A stretch of 62,011 nucleotides of DNA, taken from Neoconidiobolus thromboides FSU 785. Its lineage: Eukaryota; Entomophthoromycota; Entomophthoromycetes; Entomophthorales; Neoconidiobolaceae. A program made the position numbers and the translations under genes. The notes below the pieces were generated by a model, which was not told the DNA's origin, ran no database searches, and worked only from the letters and a program-made list of their open reading frames with translations. The stretch's first letter is position 1. The number at the start of each line of letters is the position of its first letter. This document shows, in pieces, positions 23,472-35,846 of the stretch. Where the stretch lies: assembly GCA_025603075.1 (NCBI GenBank), contig MU626382.1, positions 1 through 62,011 on the forward strand, in the 5' to 3' direction.

Positions 23472-23966
23472 TTAAAGACCAGCAGCAAGGGCAGCAGCTA
23501 CAACAACACCGAAAGCTGAGGCACCAGCGGTGAAAGCAGATGAAGATTTAGTGGTAGCGGCAGGTTTAGTATCAGTTTTGTTGTCTTTCTTGGAATCAGT
23601 ACTATCGCCCTTGGCATCTGGACCTTCTTTCTTAGTCTTATCATCAGTCTTAGCCTTATCATCAGTCTTGGCTTTATCATCAGTCTTGGCTTTATCATCA
23701 GTCTTAGCCTTATCATCAGTCTTGGCCTTATCATCAGTCTTAGCCTTATCATCAGTCTTAGTGGCATCAGCATCAGTCTTAGCCTTGTCGTCAGTCTTAG
23801 CCTTATCATCAGTCTTGGCCTTATCATCAGTCTTAGTGGCATCAGCATCAGTCTTGGCCTTGTCGTCAGTCTTGGCGGCATCAGTAGTAGTCTTAGTTTC
23901 ATCAGCGACAGCAGCAGAGACGGCAGCGATGGCAACGAAAGCAATTAAAGCAGTTGAGAATTTCAT
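23472..23966 (-). CDS. secreted KTDDKA-repeat protein, probably GPI-anchored
   Basis: Single exon, 164 aa. Signal peptide MKFSTALIAFVAIAAVSA, then a highly charged repeat region (residues 32-111) built from ten KTDDKA units, one KTDDKT and two KTDADAT units, then a Ser/Thr-rich spacer and a C-terminal hydrophobic Ala/Val/Gly tail (FGVVVAAALAAGL) that fits a GPI signal. Base composition is far less AT-rich than the surroundings because of Ala, Asp and Lys codons (GCC, GAT, AAG). The repeat has no Cys or aromatic residues and is likely unfolded. No function can be assigned; a surface or wall protein is most likely. Two other frames over the same DNA stay open because the unit is 18 bp, and I regard them as shadows. 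Confidence 0.82.
   Translation of the reverse strand: MKFSTALIAFVAIAAVSAAVADETKTTTDAAKTDDKAKTDADATKTDDKAKTDDKAKTDDKAKTDADATKTDDKAKTDDKAKTDDKAKTDDKAKTDDKAKTDDKAKTDDKTKKEGPDAKGDSTDSKKDNKTDTKPAATTKSSSAFTAGASAFGVVVAAALAAGL
23634..23873. repeat. 18-bp coding minisatellite
   Basis: Tandem units of 18 bp (KTDDKA on the minus strand) interrupted twice by a 21-bp KTDADAT unit. The two KTDADAT units are separated by three KTDDKA units, which suggests duplication of a larger block. Unit number is likely to vary between strains. Confidence 0.9.
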
Positions 23967-25336
23967 TTTTATTAGGATTAAGTATTAAAGTATTAATATA
24001 AAATTAAGATATTTAAAAAAAGCTGAATTTAATTTGTTTAAATACTTTTTGAAAACTGTGGTGAATTGAAGGATTAATGTTATATTGAATTAAAAAGAAC
24101 ATTAAACTCGAAATTAAGATATTAATATGGAAATTGTTCCAATTAGTTTTATCATTGCACTAGCTCTAATTTATAATTTCTCAATTAATTAAAGTAAAAT
24201 CTTTTTTTTTACTAGCTGAAAAATTAATCGTACAGAACCTTTACATATTTGCTAAAAGAACTTCCTATTTTAACTTACAACAACCATCCAAAATAGGTAT
24301 ACATTAAAGGTATATCCTTTTGTATTTTTAATATTTAGTATAATATAGTGTACTATGTTGTATAAAGTTATTTTAGTACAATACATAAAAATATTTTAAT
24401 ACATACAACATTTCATACCAACAATTTCAAACTATTTAATATGTGAATTAAATGTTCTGAAGGTTTTATACATATTAAGAAAGTGTACCAAATTGGTTCT
24501 TAGCCACATGATTTTGAATACTGGTTAAAACTTAACTTTATTATCTTTAATTAATTAATATTATAAAGAATAGTGAGAGGCTCTATTGAGTAACAACATA
24601 AATATTCTAACACAAAATACTATTAAAACTAGCAGTTTACTTTTTATTTTTTTTATTATAGTTTATTAAATGGTAATAGCGGATATCTGTGGAAATTAAG
24701 CAATTACTTGTTTCTTATATTGAAATCCAAATTAAATATTTTTTAAAATAAAATAATTCTTATTAAAATCTCGTTTTCTAAAATTAGGCCAATAGACAAA
24801 TCCCAAGTAAAAAAATAAGGGGTTAATGTTCACAGTTCCAATTGGGTAATAAAAACGAATAAGTAACATTATTGGAATTTGAATGCTTAGGCTACTTGAT
24901 TACTCCACTTATTTACAAGCTAGTAAGGTTTGAACTAAGCGTATCAAATCGGAAATATTCTATTGAGTCAAAACTCATTAGTAGATGAATACATAGTAAA
25001 GCTTATAAAAATATATACTAACTACCTTAAAAAATAAGAATATAATAGAAAGCTATTAAGAAGGAATGCCAAGCTTGAAACCGAAATTTTTTGGAATTTT
25101 GAAGTTAAAAATAAATAGATTTAAATTTAGATATCTTGAATTTATAAAAATATACAAATCAAATCAAATCTTATTGCGGAATCAATTATTCATTAAACAT
25201 CCGTTTATTAAAATTATTACTTATTTATAGTATATTTTAATCTAAATACTTCTATTCATATTTTAATTTAGTTAACAGTAATCTTTTTACTTCATCTATC
25301 TAATATAGAGCAGTAAGATAACCTATTCTAAGCAGT

Positions 25337-25442
25337 ATATGTGGATGTTTTTTTGGTTTCATCACTTTTTTTTATTTTTAAGCTCTATTTAAGTAGAAAG
25401 GTTGTTAATAAAATTCTTAAACAAAAAAACACATCCCCACAT
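25337..25442 (-). mobile_element. foldback MITE copy 12
   Basis: Reverse copy with ATATGTGGATGT start and CACATCCCCAC end. Confidence 0.8.
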
Positions 25443-26736
25443 TACTCTCTTTTAAAATATATCAATATCAATATCAATATTTTCAAGGATGAATTGATAC
25501 CAATAAAATAGCAAAAAAGGAGATATGTTTTCAGTTAGAAAATAAAAATTGGACTTAATTTGTAATATCAGTTAAAATAGTGATATTAAATATTAGTAGT
25601 AGTTCAATTTATTGTAAGAATCCAAAGTTTTTTTTACTATTAACATAGAAATACTTTAAAATAAAAGTATCATATTAATTTTATTATAGAATACTAATAA
25701 AGTGCCACTATTCAAAAAGTTCTTATTCTATTCAACTGAAATTTATTAAAGCCACTTTTCGATCTTTATTAGAATTTAGATTTTGCCCAGATAATCTGTT
25801 AAATCTTGAAATTAATTGAAGTTGACTATTAACTATTAATAGATACTACTTCTATTACTTAGAATATTATATTAACAGTTATTTAAAATGTTGATTTTGA
25901 TTTCTGTGCAAAACCACAATTTTTGATTAAAAAATCAACAAAACCACCATAAAATAGAATAAATTGTAAGGTTACAAATTGAGATCACTAAGTAAAAGGA
26001 TAAATCAACCATCCCACTTTATTTACAAGAACTTTAATAAAAGTCATAATTTTTTTATTCTATAGAGTAAATAACTCATTTTCTTTGAAATCATTTATTA
26101 CTTTGCTATTTTTAGATTTTACTTATTCATTTAGGCTTATTTACAATCCATATTTTTATCTCTTTTTATTTTAATTTTTTTTATTAAAAAAATTGAATTA
26201 CTTTTATAGATAAATTTTATTAACTATATACTCAATAACTTTATACTACAGAATCAACGCATATCTGTTATATAAAGTATTTCATTTTGACTTTTGTACA
26301 CTCAATGTTGATATAAATTTCATTTTTAATATATTGTAAATAAAATTACGCCTGTTTATAATTCATACTTGAGTAATAAATAACACTTGTGATAAGTTTG
26401 TCTATTTATTTAGAATCTTCGATGTTATCAAAATAAGCTATCTCTATCATAATCTAGTTAATCCTCCATATGACTTAGATAGAATATCATACTTATTTTT
26501 CATTTTAGTTTTTGATAGTCAAATTCATCAGATTAAGATTCTAAAGTATAAAATATATAGAACAAAAAGATTTCAATTTTGTTTAAACTATTATAGTGTA
26601 TTTTCAACATGTATATTATATGTTTATGTTCTTTTTTGATATTAAATAATATTAGTTTATCAAATTACAGTTCCATTTATTGATATTGATTCCGAATTTT
26701 CTTTTTTTATACTTTTCTATACTTTTATTAAGTAGT

Positions 26737-26842
26737 ATATGGGGATGTTTTTTTTGCTTCATTACTTTTTCCATCTTTTAAGCGCTATTTACGTGGAAAA
26801 ATTATTACTAAAATTATTAAATACAAAAATACACCCCCATAT
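26737..26842 (-). mobile_element. foldback MITE copy 13
   Basis: Reverse copy ATATGGGGATGT ... TACACCCCCATAT, TA at both ends. Confidence 0.85.
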
Positions 26843-26988
26843 ATAATAATTTGAATTGTTTTTTTTTTCAAAGATTAAAGGATGAATCCCATGATATTCT
26901 TTATTTATTATCAATTTTATACTGAATGAAAGGAACACAGTATGTGAAATTAAAAAATGTTTGAATTTTAATTTATTCTCTAGATTAT

Positions 26989-27094
26989 ATATGGGGATGT
27001 TTTTTTTAGTTTCATCACTTTTTCTACTTTTTAAATGCCACTTGAACAGAAAAATTGTTAGTAAAATTTTTAAACACAAAAATACATCCCCATA
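26989..27094 (-). mobile_element. foldback MITE copy 14
   Basis: Reverse copy, 146 bp after copy 13 and in the same orientation; ATATGGGGATGT ... TACATCCCCATAC. Confidence 0.85.
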
Positions 27095-28902
27095 CCTTGT
27101 TTTTATAATATATTAAATAAAATATTTAAAAAATTATACAAATAGATAAAAATTCTTTAAACTTAGAACCATTTCAAATCTAGATTATAGTATAAATAAT
27201 AAGGGGTCAATAAATAAGTGGATCAAACATTACAAATCAAATAAGTTGATTAAAAAGTAAAATTTCTCTTGAACCTTGAACCTTGAATCTTGAGTTATTA
27301 AACATCCAATTAATTTTGTTAGTATTTAAATATCATATCAATTTTTTATAAAAGCATCAAAATGAAAAGTGAGCTAGTATTTATTACTTAACAAACAACG
27401 ATACGGAGTTATAATAGCATGATTAGACATAAGCCTTGTAAGATTAAGAGTATAACTTTAAAAATTACTTACAAGGGGTAACACTTACTTTATCAAACAC
27501 TATATTTAGTTGTGATTATTTATTTTATATCTTTATTAATAGTAAACCATTACATTATCATTATTCAATATAACTGCATGTTTGAACTTACTACATTGAT
27601 TATGGATTACAACAGTCTATAAAATAAAATCTTGAATATAAAAATTGGATAAATGAAGTAGCTATTAATCAAGTTTATTTACTAAATAAACTAAATACTA
27701 AAATGAGCACGATAAATAAAATTAGTTTATAAAATAGATAAATACATATATACATTTGACATTATATTTATTATTAATTTAGTCATCCCAAACTATAAAG
27801 AAAATCTAAAAAAGGAATCGATTAGTTATAGATTCTATTAAAGAATGTCCATTTAAAAAATTGAATTTTTCAGCTAAAATGAGAGTTGAAGGTAAAATGT
27901 TTATCCACAAAAGATTTCAGTACAGGTCTGAGATTTTTATCATCATATCATTTTAATAGAAACAAAAAGAAATAAGTTAACTTACATATTGAAATTTAAA
28001 AAGATAATTTGAATTGAAAATTCAACTTTTTTATTTATACTAATATTAATATCCTTTAGACCCCTACCATGACTTTTTAATAAAAAAAGATCTTTAAATA
28101 GTGATTGGTGGAATATGTTTTAAAGCTTTTAATTGGTAGATTAGTTTTGAAAAAATTTTGCTACTACTATTTTTTTAAAATAACCAATCAATCTTCGAGA
28201 AAAGTAAATTATTTAAACCACTTTTTAATCATCTTATTTTTTTTAAAATCAACTAAAGTCATAAAAAACACAATTATTTTAGTTTAAAAAAAAATATCTA
28301 ATTATTTCAATTGAATTATAAAATAAAATTTGCAATCAATAAACTATCTAATTTTTAATTTAACGTAATTATTTTTAAAAAAAAGATTACTTAATTTTCT
28401 TGGCCAAAAATAAGTAAAATATGTTGTTAATATAGTAGTATATCCTATGGTTGGTAACAAGTAGAAATAGAATTCAGTATTAACTAGTATGAATTTTAAT
28501 AGACGACTTTTGTTCACTTTTTTATTTAATAGGAAATTGCAAAAAAATAAACATTTATTGAGTAAATTATTAAAATAAAAAATTAATAGAATAACCCTCA
28601 TCAAAAAAATCAATTCTAAAAAATAGGCAAAGGGGGGTAACTTTATAGATTTCATTGGTTGAACCTTAAATTTTAACGAATAAATAACAAATTAATTTTA
28701 AGAGCTTTGTAATTTTCTCAAATTTGATGTAGTTTAAAAATAATTACTATTAAAAGCATAACTCAAGTCTTTTTCTTTTAATTTAATAATATTAACTTAA
28801 CTTGTATCATTTTTGTATATTTAATTCAATATAACTACAATTCAATAATAATTTAATAATAATTTAATAATAATTTAATAAAAGAATATAATATAAATCA
28901 AT

Positions 28903-30166
28903 ATGCAACTTCTTAATGATTATGGTTATAAAAATAAATTAAATATTGATAATAAAACATATTTATTAAATTTTAATACTATAAAAAAACAAATAGATAT
29001 TAATCAAATTGATGGAGATATTGCATTTTCTTTTAATGAAAACAAATTGTGTATTATATTTAATCAAAAATTAATTATTCAATGTAATGAACAAGAAATC
29101 AAGTTAGATGAGATTGTGGGAGATAATTTATGGTATGATATGGAAAGTCAAGTTGGTATAATAGTTAACGAAAAACCATTTAAGATGAAAAAGTTTATTG
29201 TATCAGAAGAAAATGGAAAGTTGAACATTAAATTTAATTTATTAAAAATACAAGATATGAATGTAAATGAATTAACGGGATTTAAAATTCAAGTGATTGA
29301 TAATACATTTTATTTAATTGGTGGATGGGATGAACAATTTAATATGAATCAAAAGATGCTAATAATAAAGGAAGTAAATAAAAAAGAGGATATTGAAGTT
29401 ATAAAATTGAATGAATGGAATGGTATTGTTTATCCTAATTTAATTAGTGAGTGTTTTATTTTTATTTTATTTTATTTTAATTAATTATATACTAGTTAAT
29501 CAACAAAAAGAAATTATATTAATTGGTGGTATTAAAAATAAAGAAATGGAATTAAATCAAGAAAATTATTTAATTAATAATCAAAAACAAATTAATAAAA
29601 TTAATAATAGTAATAATAATAATTTAATTCAATTGAATAGTATAGCCTCATATCAATTTCAATCAAACAATAATTATTATCTTATTGGTGGATATAGTCA
29701 ACAATTTATCAAATACAATAATTTAAATTATTATCAATTACAATCTAATAATCAATTAATACTTCAATCTGAAGCCAATCTAAATATTAATAATAATAAT
29801 AATAATGGATTTTTAACTTTTAATAAAAAACAAATTATCAATAGTGATGTTATTACAGATAATGACCTTAGTTTAAAGTTAGGTTTAGGTTTAGGTTTAT
29901 CAATTGGCTTATTATTATTAATTAGTTTTATTTATTTTATTTATAAGAAAAAAGTAAATTATAGACGACCACAATTTCAATTAAGACCGAAGAAATTAAA
30001 TCGTGTAAAAACATCAAGACAAAGTTTATTATGGGATGAAAACAACAATCCAGGAAATAATAATGATCCAGGAAACAATGATAATAATAATAATAAGGAA
30101 CTTAATTCCAAATTTAATTTAAGTAAAAGATTAGAACCAAGTTATCAATTAAATAAAATTGAATAA
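28903..30166 (+). CDS. kelch-like single-pass membrane protein A, 2 exons
   Basis: Exons 28903-29446 and 29496-30166 around a 49 bp GTGAGT...CTAG intron give 404 aa. The extracellular part has kelch-type blade signatures (FYLIGGWDE, EIILIGGIKN, YYLIGGYSQ), Asn-rich linkers, one membrane helix (LGLGLGLSIGLLLLISFIYF) and a basic cytoplasmic tail (KKKVNYRRPQF, LRPKKLNRVK). It is of the same type as genes B and C. Unlike them it has no N-terminal signal peptide: an in-frame stop sits just ahead of the ATG, so either an upstream exon was missed or the gene is 5'-truncated. Codon use is extremely AT-rich. Its 3' end faces gene B with 27 bp between the stops. Ligand and role are unknown. Confidence 0.75.
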
Positions 30167-30193
30167 AAAAATAAATTAATATTAATGTTAATA

Positions 30194-30358
30194 TTAATGA
30201 ATAGATAATTGAGAATTAATACATCGATTCTTTCTAACATAACTTTCTTTTGGTTGTTGAATATCATTAATTTTAATATAAATATTATTGATATTATTAT
30301 TATTATTATAATATTCTTCATCCTTACTTGTTAATTTAAATATATCTTTATTAATTGA

Positions 30359-30409
<51 letters not shown>

Positions 30410-31780
30410 TGTATAATTTTTATTCATATCATTGGATAAATTATCTGTATTAATAATAAAATAACTCAATCGTCGTTGATTCCATTTATAAATAAAATAA
30501 ATAAATACACATATAATCATTAAGCTTACTATTATTGATATTATTAATATAGTTAACCAATGAGTATAATTCATACCTTTATTATTATTAGATCTTTCTA
30601 TTTTATTATTTAATTCCATTTGTAATTGATTTGTATTGAAATTGAAATTTAACTTTTTCATTGATTGAAAATCTAAAGTGTCACGATTTAATTGATATTT
30701 TAAAATATCAATATCTTTAGAATTAATATTATTAAATATTATTAATTGTTGATTGTTAAGATGATAATTATTATTAATTGTTATAGGATTAAGATTACCT
30801 ATAAATTTATTACCTTTTGTTATTGTTTTTGATGTAATATTCCATTTATAATTTAATTGATTTTCTATTATTTTTGAATTATCTACAGTTATTCCACCAA
30901 ATAAATAAATAATATCTTTATAAACTAACAAAATAAATTAATATATAAATTAATTAATTAATAAAATATTTTAAATAAATAATAATAACTTACTAAAACT
31001 AGTTTCATATGCTAATGATGGTAATTCAATATTATCAATCATTTTAACTTGATAATTATTGAAATTAATACACCAAATTTTAGAATTAAATTTAATATCA
31101 TTTTCATTTTCATTTTTATTTTTATTTTTATTTTCATTTTCATTTTCATTTATTACTCCAGAAAATAACCAAATTTCATTATTAACTTTTAATAATGAAC
31201 TACCAACTATTTCTTTTCCTTTAATATTTTTTAATAATTCATTGTTAATTAATTTGAATTCTATTTGAATTTGTTGATTTTTTCGTTCTAATTTAAAACT
31301 ATAAAACAAAACTTGTTGCTTTTGTATTTGTTGAAAGATAACTATTCCACTACGTAAAGTTGAAATTGATATTTGTTTTATTGGTATTATATTAAATAAA
31401 TTAATATTAATATTAAGTTCTAATAATTGACCTTCAATTGTAAAACATTGTTGTTGTTGTTGATTCAAATAACAAAAATAATCTTCATAAGGCAGAAATA
31501 ATCCATTTATTGTATTATCTTTAACTTCTATATTTAATTTCAGATCTAATTGCTCTTTAATTGTTAATTCATTTGAATCCATTTTAACTAATTTATAATA
31601 TTGTCTTGTTGATGTATTTGTAGGAAAATAAGAATAGATGAAATATAAATTATTATTAAATGAAAATAATGTATTTTTATTATTATCATTATTGATGTTT
31701 TCAATTAATGAAGTACTCATTATTATATTGATGTTAATTAATAATATTATTATTGATCTTAATATTATATTATTGTTCAT
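30194..31780 (-). CDS. kelch-like single-pass membrane protein B, 2 exons
   Basis: Exon 1 is 30994-31780 and exon 2 30194-30924, with a 69 bp GTAAGT...TTAG intron; phase agrees, 505 aa. A hydrophobic N-terminus (ILRSIIILLININIIMS) should act as signal peptide. The ectodomain carries kelch-like strands (EIWLFSGVINE, DIIYLFGGITV) with Asn-, Gln- and (NE/NK)n-rich insertions. A helix (WLTILIISIIVSLMIICVFI) precedes a tail (YKWNQRRLSYF). The tail holds a poly-Asn run from an (ATT)n tract at 30357-30411, followed by SKDEEYYNN. It is arranged tail-to-tail with gene A, suggesting an inverted duplication of one ancestral gene. Probably a surface receptor or adhesin-like beta-propeller; that is inference. 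Confidence 0.76.
30357..30411. repeat. (ATT)n microsatellite encoding poly-Asn
   Basis: Uninterrupted trinucleotide run inside exon 2 of gene B; in-frame, so length change would alter only the Asn tract. Confidence 0.9.
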
Positions 31781-33242
31781 AATACTAATAATTGATTATA
31801 GTTGATTATAATAATATTAAATTGAATTTATAGTCAAGTAAATAAACGATAAAAGAAATAAAAGAGTGAAAAAGAAATTAAAAGATTGATTAATTAAAAC
31901 TAATCAACTAATATAATTTCTTTTATCGATCTTTTATTTTTGTTTTTAAAATATATTAATATCATAGAACTTAATTAATTACAATTAATAAATTTGTTAA
32001 ATCTTAAATATGATATTAAGAATAATATTACCTGTTTTATGTGGTTTTTTATTACTTTATTTGGAAAATTGAACTTTTTTTGATTTTAATTCAACTAATT
32101 TAACATTAATACTTTATTATTATATTATTAAATAAAATTATTATAATATCAACAATAATATAATACTTACTATTACTATTATTATTTTATATTGGAATTT
32201 AACTATAAATATAAACTAAAAGAATTTAAAAAATAATACGTTATTATTACATTAACCATAGTTATTAAAATCTAGTTTAAATTCTTTCAATCATAAAACA
32301 AGTTAATTAAAACACAAGAACATTTAATAAAATTAAATTCAGAAAAATAATATTATACTTCAATTCTATAAACTCAATAGTCCTATTTTTAATTTACATG
32401 ATATTTTCTAACTATAAAATTTAATTTTTAATAAAAATTATAAATTAAGTACCAAATACTAGTATAAAAAGTTTTTTTTTCCTTAATTCAAAATAACTAC
32501 TTGTATTGACATATCTTTTCGTTCAATTTTACTTAATACCTTTTTAAAAAATTGATATTAAATATTAAACGAACAAAAAAGTGAAATTGAATAATTTATT
32601 TTTAATTTTAACCAAGCTTTTAAACTTACTGATATATCAAAGTTACAAGCGTCTTAACATCCTTACTCTTAATGATATATCAACTGATAAATTGAAAGAA
32701 AGTAAAGTAAAATAAGTCTAACATTTGATTAGCAATAATAAGTTTTAAACTGTTTTTAGATAAACAGAAAGTAAATACTATGCTTTGGGTCAAATTACAC
32801 TAAATCAAAGTAACCAATAAAAGTATAAAAGCATAATTTGTTTTAAAAAATAAATAATAAAAAACCTCTTAATAACTTGGATAGTACTTGTATAAAATAG
32901 AGTTTGAATTTATAAAGTTCATCCATTTTCTTATAGTTCACCATTCTACTTGTCTCTTTTTCCCCTTTCATCTATAATTCTTACGATTCCATTTTTTTTA
33001 TACATTGACTTATTTCTAATAATAAAGTACTTGAACTTTATCTCTTTTATGTTATTTTTTTTTCAAAAAAAGCAATGAAAATAAATTTCAGTAAATGAGA
33101 TTTCATTGTTTTTATACTTTATATAAGTATAAAATGCATTAATTTATTATATTCTATTTTTGAATTAAGTATACTCATCATTAAATTAGTAATAGTTTTA
33201 ATATTCCTTTTCTTTATATAATTCTACAAAATGCATTCAACT

Positions 33243-33349
33243 TATGAGGATATATTTTCATATTTAAGAATTTTAGTGATAATTTTTCCACTCAACTAGT
33301 ACTTAAAAGATCGAAAAAGTAATGAAGCTAAAAAAACATTTCCTTTATA
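33243..33349 (+). mobile_element. foldback MITE copy 15
   Basis: Diverged but complete copy (ATGAGGATAT ... ACATTTCCTTTATA) that abuts the SINE-like repeat. Confidence 0.75.
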
Positions 33350-33350
33350 A

Positions 33351-33809
33351 AATATCCCTTTGTCAGTCCCATGGTTAATTATAGCATAACGATCGCCTAA
33401 GCTGTTGTGTTCTTGAGTTCAGAGAAAATCAATCCCACGTTCTTAGTTTGATTTGCTATGAGAATTTCTAACTCCATCCCAAAGAATATTATCTTTTCAT
33501 TTTGATATTTATACTTTTCAGAGTATAAAAGAGTTTACAGAGTATAGTAGTTCAAGGCTTTTTAACTGAATTATTCCCTGATATCTGGAACATTTAATAA
33601 AGCCACTAAGTTTTCTTAATAGTATTTTACGTAGATTTTACATTAGTATTATCTATTCTATTTGTCTTATATAGCTTGTAACCTATTACATGCTATTCCT
33701 CATAATCCAAGTCTATCTTAGTCACATAAACTAAGACCTTTCGACTTATAGAGTAGTCAACCCAGCAATAGCTGTTCTTGACTCCAAACACTGAGGATCA
33801 GATTTCACA
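33351..33809 (+). repeat. SINE-like repeat, copy 3
   Basis: About 459 bp, very similar to copy 1 (shared GTCCCATGGTTAATTATAGC, TTGAGTTCAGAGAAAATCAA and AAGACCTTTCGACTTATAG). Same orientation as the other two. It starts within a few bases of the right end of a MITE. Confidence 0.72.
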
Positions 33810-34352
33810 CCTTATGTTAAGTATTATTCATTTATAGCCACCACTTTCAAAGAGTTGACAATTTAATTAATAGTCCTGATAATAATGTTTTTAGTTTATC
33901 TTTTCCTAGTTTTTAATTTTATACTTTAGGAAAGTTGAATTCATAGCTTTCAAATAGCTAATCAATGTCATATTACAACATCATATTAAAATTATATAAA
34001 ACAAATAAGTAAATAAATAAACTTGGGTTAGTTTTTAACTTACCAATATACAATTCTATTTGTTGAATTTATTAGTTAATTGATCATTAAGTTTATTCTG
34101 TTATTTGTTTAGTTATATGATAAAGAGAGTACATATAAATTATAGAGTATGTAAGTAAATGAGTTAACAGTTCTTGATATTAGAATTTTAATTGTATTAA
34201 AGAACAAAAAATACAGTATTTATCAAACTTAACTTAATTTAATTTAGTTTAATTTAGTTAATTATAATTGATTTATATTAAAAATAATAGCTCTTACTTT
34301 AATTTCACTTATCTAGTTCAATTTAAATTTTTATTCAAATAAATCTATTTTT

Positions 34353-34385
34353 TATTACTATTACTATTACTATTACTATTACTAA
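34353..34385. repeat. (ATTACT)n microsatellite
   Basis: About five tandem hexamers in intergenic DNA. Confidence 0.8.
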
Positions 34386-35340
34386 ATTATTTGAAATTTT
34401 GGAATATTTGATATATAAATATTTTCAATCTATTATGAATATTTAAAGAATGACTTCAATGAACTGTTAAAAATAGCTTCTAATTTTGTTCAAAATAAAA
34501 ATGAATAAAATAAAAATAGATCTAAAATTGCTTTTTTTATTGCAAAATTCTATCAATTTCTATTGGATTATATTAAATATTATTCATTTTTGCTTTGTGT
34601 TATTATTAAAAACTATTTAGAACCAATTATTTCTTTTTTGATATAATTATAATAAGTTAAAATAGAACATATTAAATTTTTATTATTAAAATAGAAAATA
34701 AAATAAAATTCAAAATTCCAAGCTTATTGAATTGATCAATACATTGCTGATATAGAAGAGTATTTCTAACTTTACTTCTTCGATTAAAACTAAAACTTAA
34801 TATTTCTATAGTTAAATTGAAATAACTAAGATTCTATAAACTAAATCTTTGGGATTAGAGCCAAATGATTCCATATTAGTCAACAATGGCGTATTTCAGA
34901 TTGATATGAACCCATTTTTTTCTAATTAAAATTAATGGCTTTAAAGTTGCCAGATAAAATTGTTATTACTTAATTTTTAATTAACTAAAGGTAAGCTTAC
35001 TTATTTAATAATTAATAATAATAAACTATTTTTATATTAAATAGTAATAACAATTTAACAAAAGCATGCTATAAAATACTGTTATTTGATAAGTTGAAAT
35101 TTTAAAACTTTAATTAAAATTATCAATGAGTCTCTGAATTCAAAAAATAAACCACTTTAATTAGTAAGAAGCCGAAATTTAATTTCAATTCAAAGTACAG
35201 AATATAATTTGAAAAAATCAAAATTAATTCCAACTAAATTACATATGATCAATATAAATAAACCCATTAATGAAATTAGTTTTCTATTTTTTAGTTTAAA
35301 AAAATACAATTAGCTACTTAATCCTTCACTATTATTAATA

Positions 35341-35729
35341 ATGCAATTAATTTCCTTCCTTCCTTTATTTTTAACTTCTATTTTAGCTGCTAATTTGCCC
35401 ACTATCACTTCTACAATTCCAGTAGGTAAGTTAACATTATTACATTAATAAATGAATTTATGATTAAATATTCTATTTATTTAGAGCTCACTCGGGTCAA
35501 TGGAGAACGAGTAACTCTTGGACCAGGTCCAGGTTGTTTTGGTACTTCTGGAAGTTTTAAAAATATTAAAGTAGGTTCTAGAGGCATTGTTGTATTTTAC
35601 TCTGATTATAATTGTAAAGGATCTATAATTGGTGATTATTTAGAAGGAGATGCTCAAATATTAGATCAATTAAGTCCACTTTCAATTGAAATTTTAGATG
35701 CTGAAGATGAAAGCTGTGGAACTTTGTAA
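35341..35729 (+). CDS. small secreted cysteine protein, GPGPGCF family, member 1
   Basis: Two exons, 35341-35425 and 35485-35729, with a 59 bp GTAAGT...TTAG intron; 109 aa. A signal peptide (MQLISFLPLFLTSILA) precedes a ~90-residue domain with TRVNGERVTLGPGPGCFG, then VVFYSDYNCKGSIIGDY and a Cys near the C-terminus (ESCGTL). Three Cys remain in the mature protein. The FYSxYxCKG pattern recalls many fungal small secreted proteins with a beta-rich, crystallin-like fold, but I cannot name a family. The intron position after the signal-peptide exon is the same as in the paralogue at 52100. Likely secreted; role unknown. Confidence 0.8.
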
Positions 35730-35846
35730 ACAAAGAGAAATTTTGTTTTTTATTATTAAATAATTCAAATTGATATTGAAATGATCTTAGTTATTATATT
35801 GTTAAGTGATTTTTTAAATTTTTTAAATATTTTGGAGTTGAATAGT

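Larger units (their letters stand above)
23967..28902. other. 5-kb gene-poor region with three MITEs
   Basis: MITEs at 25337, 26737 and 26989. Frames at 26789-27079 (MITE-derived), 28105-28287 and 28344-28655 have Leu/Phe/Lys/Asn-rich AT-driven composition and no recognisable motif. An ATATCA triplet repeat occurs at about 25459-25480 and (AATAATTTAAT)n just before 28880. Confidence 0.45.
31781..35340. other. gene-poor region with a MITE and a SINE-like repeat
   Basis: Holds the MITE at 33243, the SINE-like copy at 33351 and an (ATTACT)n microsatellite at about 34353-34385. No gene recognised. Confidence 0.45.

Noticed and set aside
23634-23873. CRISPR-like tandem array
   Set aside because: Units are contiguous with no spacers and encode a peptide repeat inside a signal-peptide protein; the organism is a eukaryote.
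23530-23988. Plus-strand frame of 152 codons, leucine/valine/serine repeat
   Set aside because: Mirror of the KTDDKA gene; open only because the 18-bp unit has no stop on either strand.
28344-28655. 103-codon minus-strand frame with hydrophobic stretches
   Set aside because: Composition follows AT-rich DNA (Leu, Phe, Lys, Asn); no motif, no paralogue and no leader like the believed genes.
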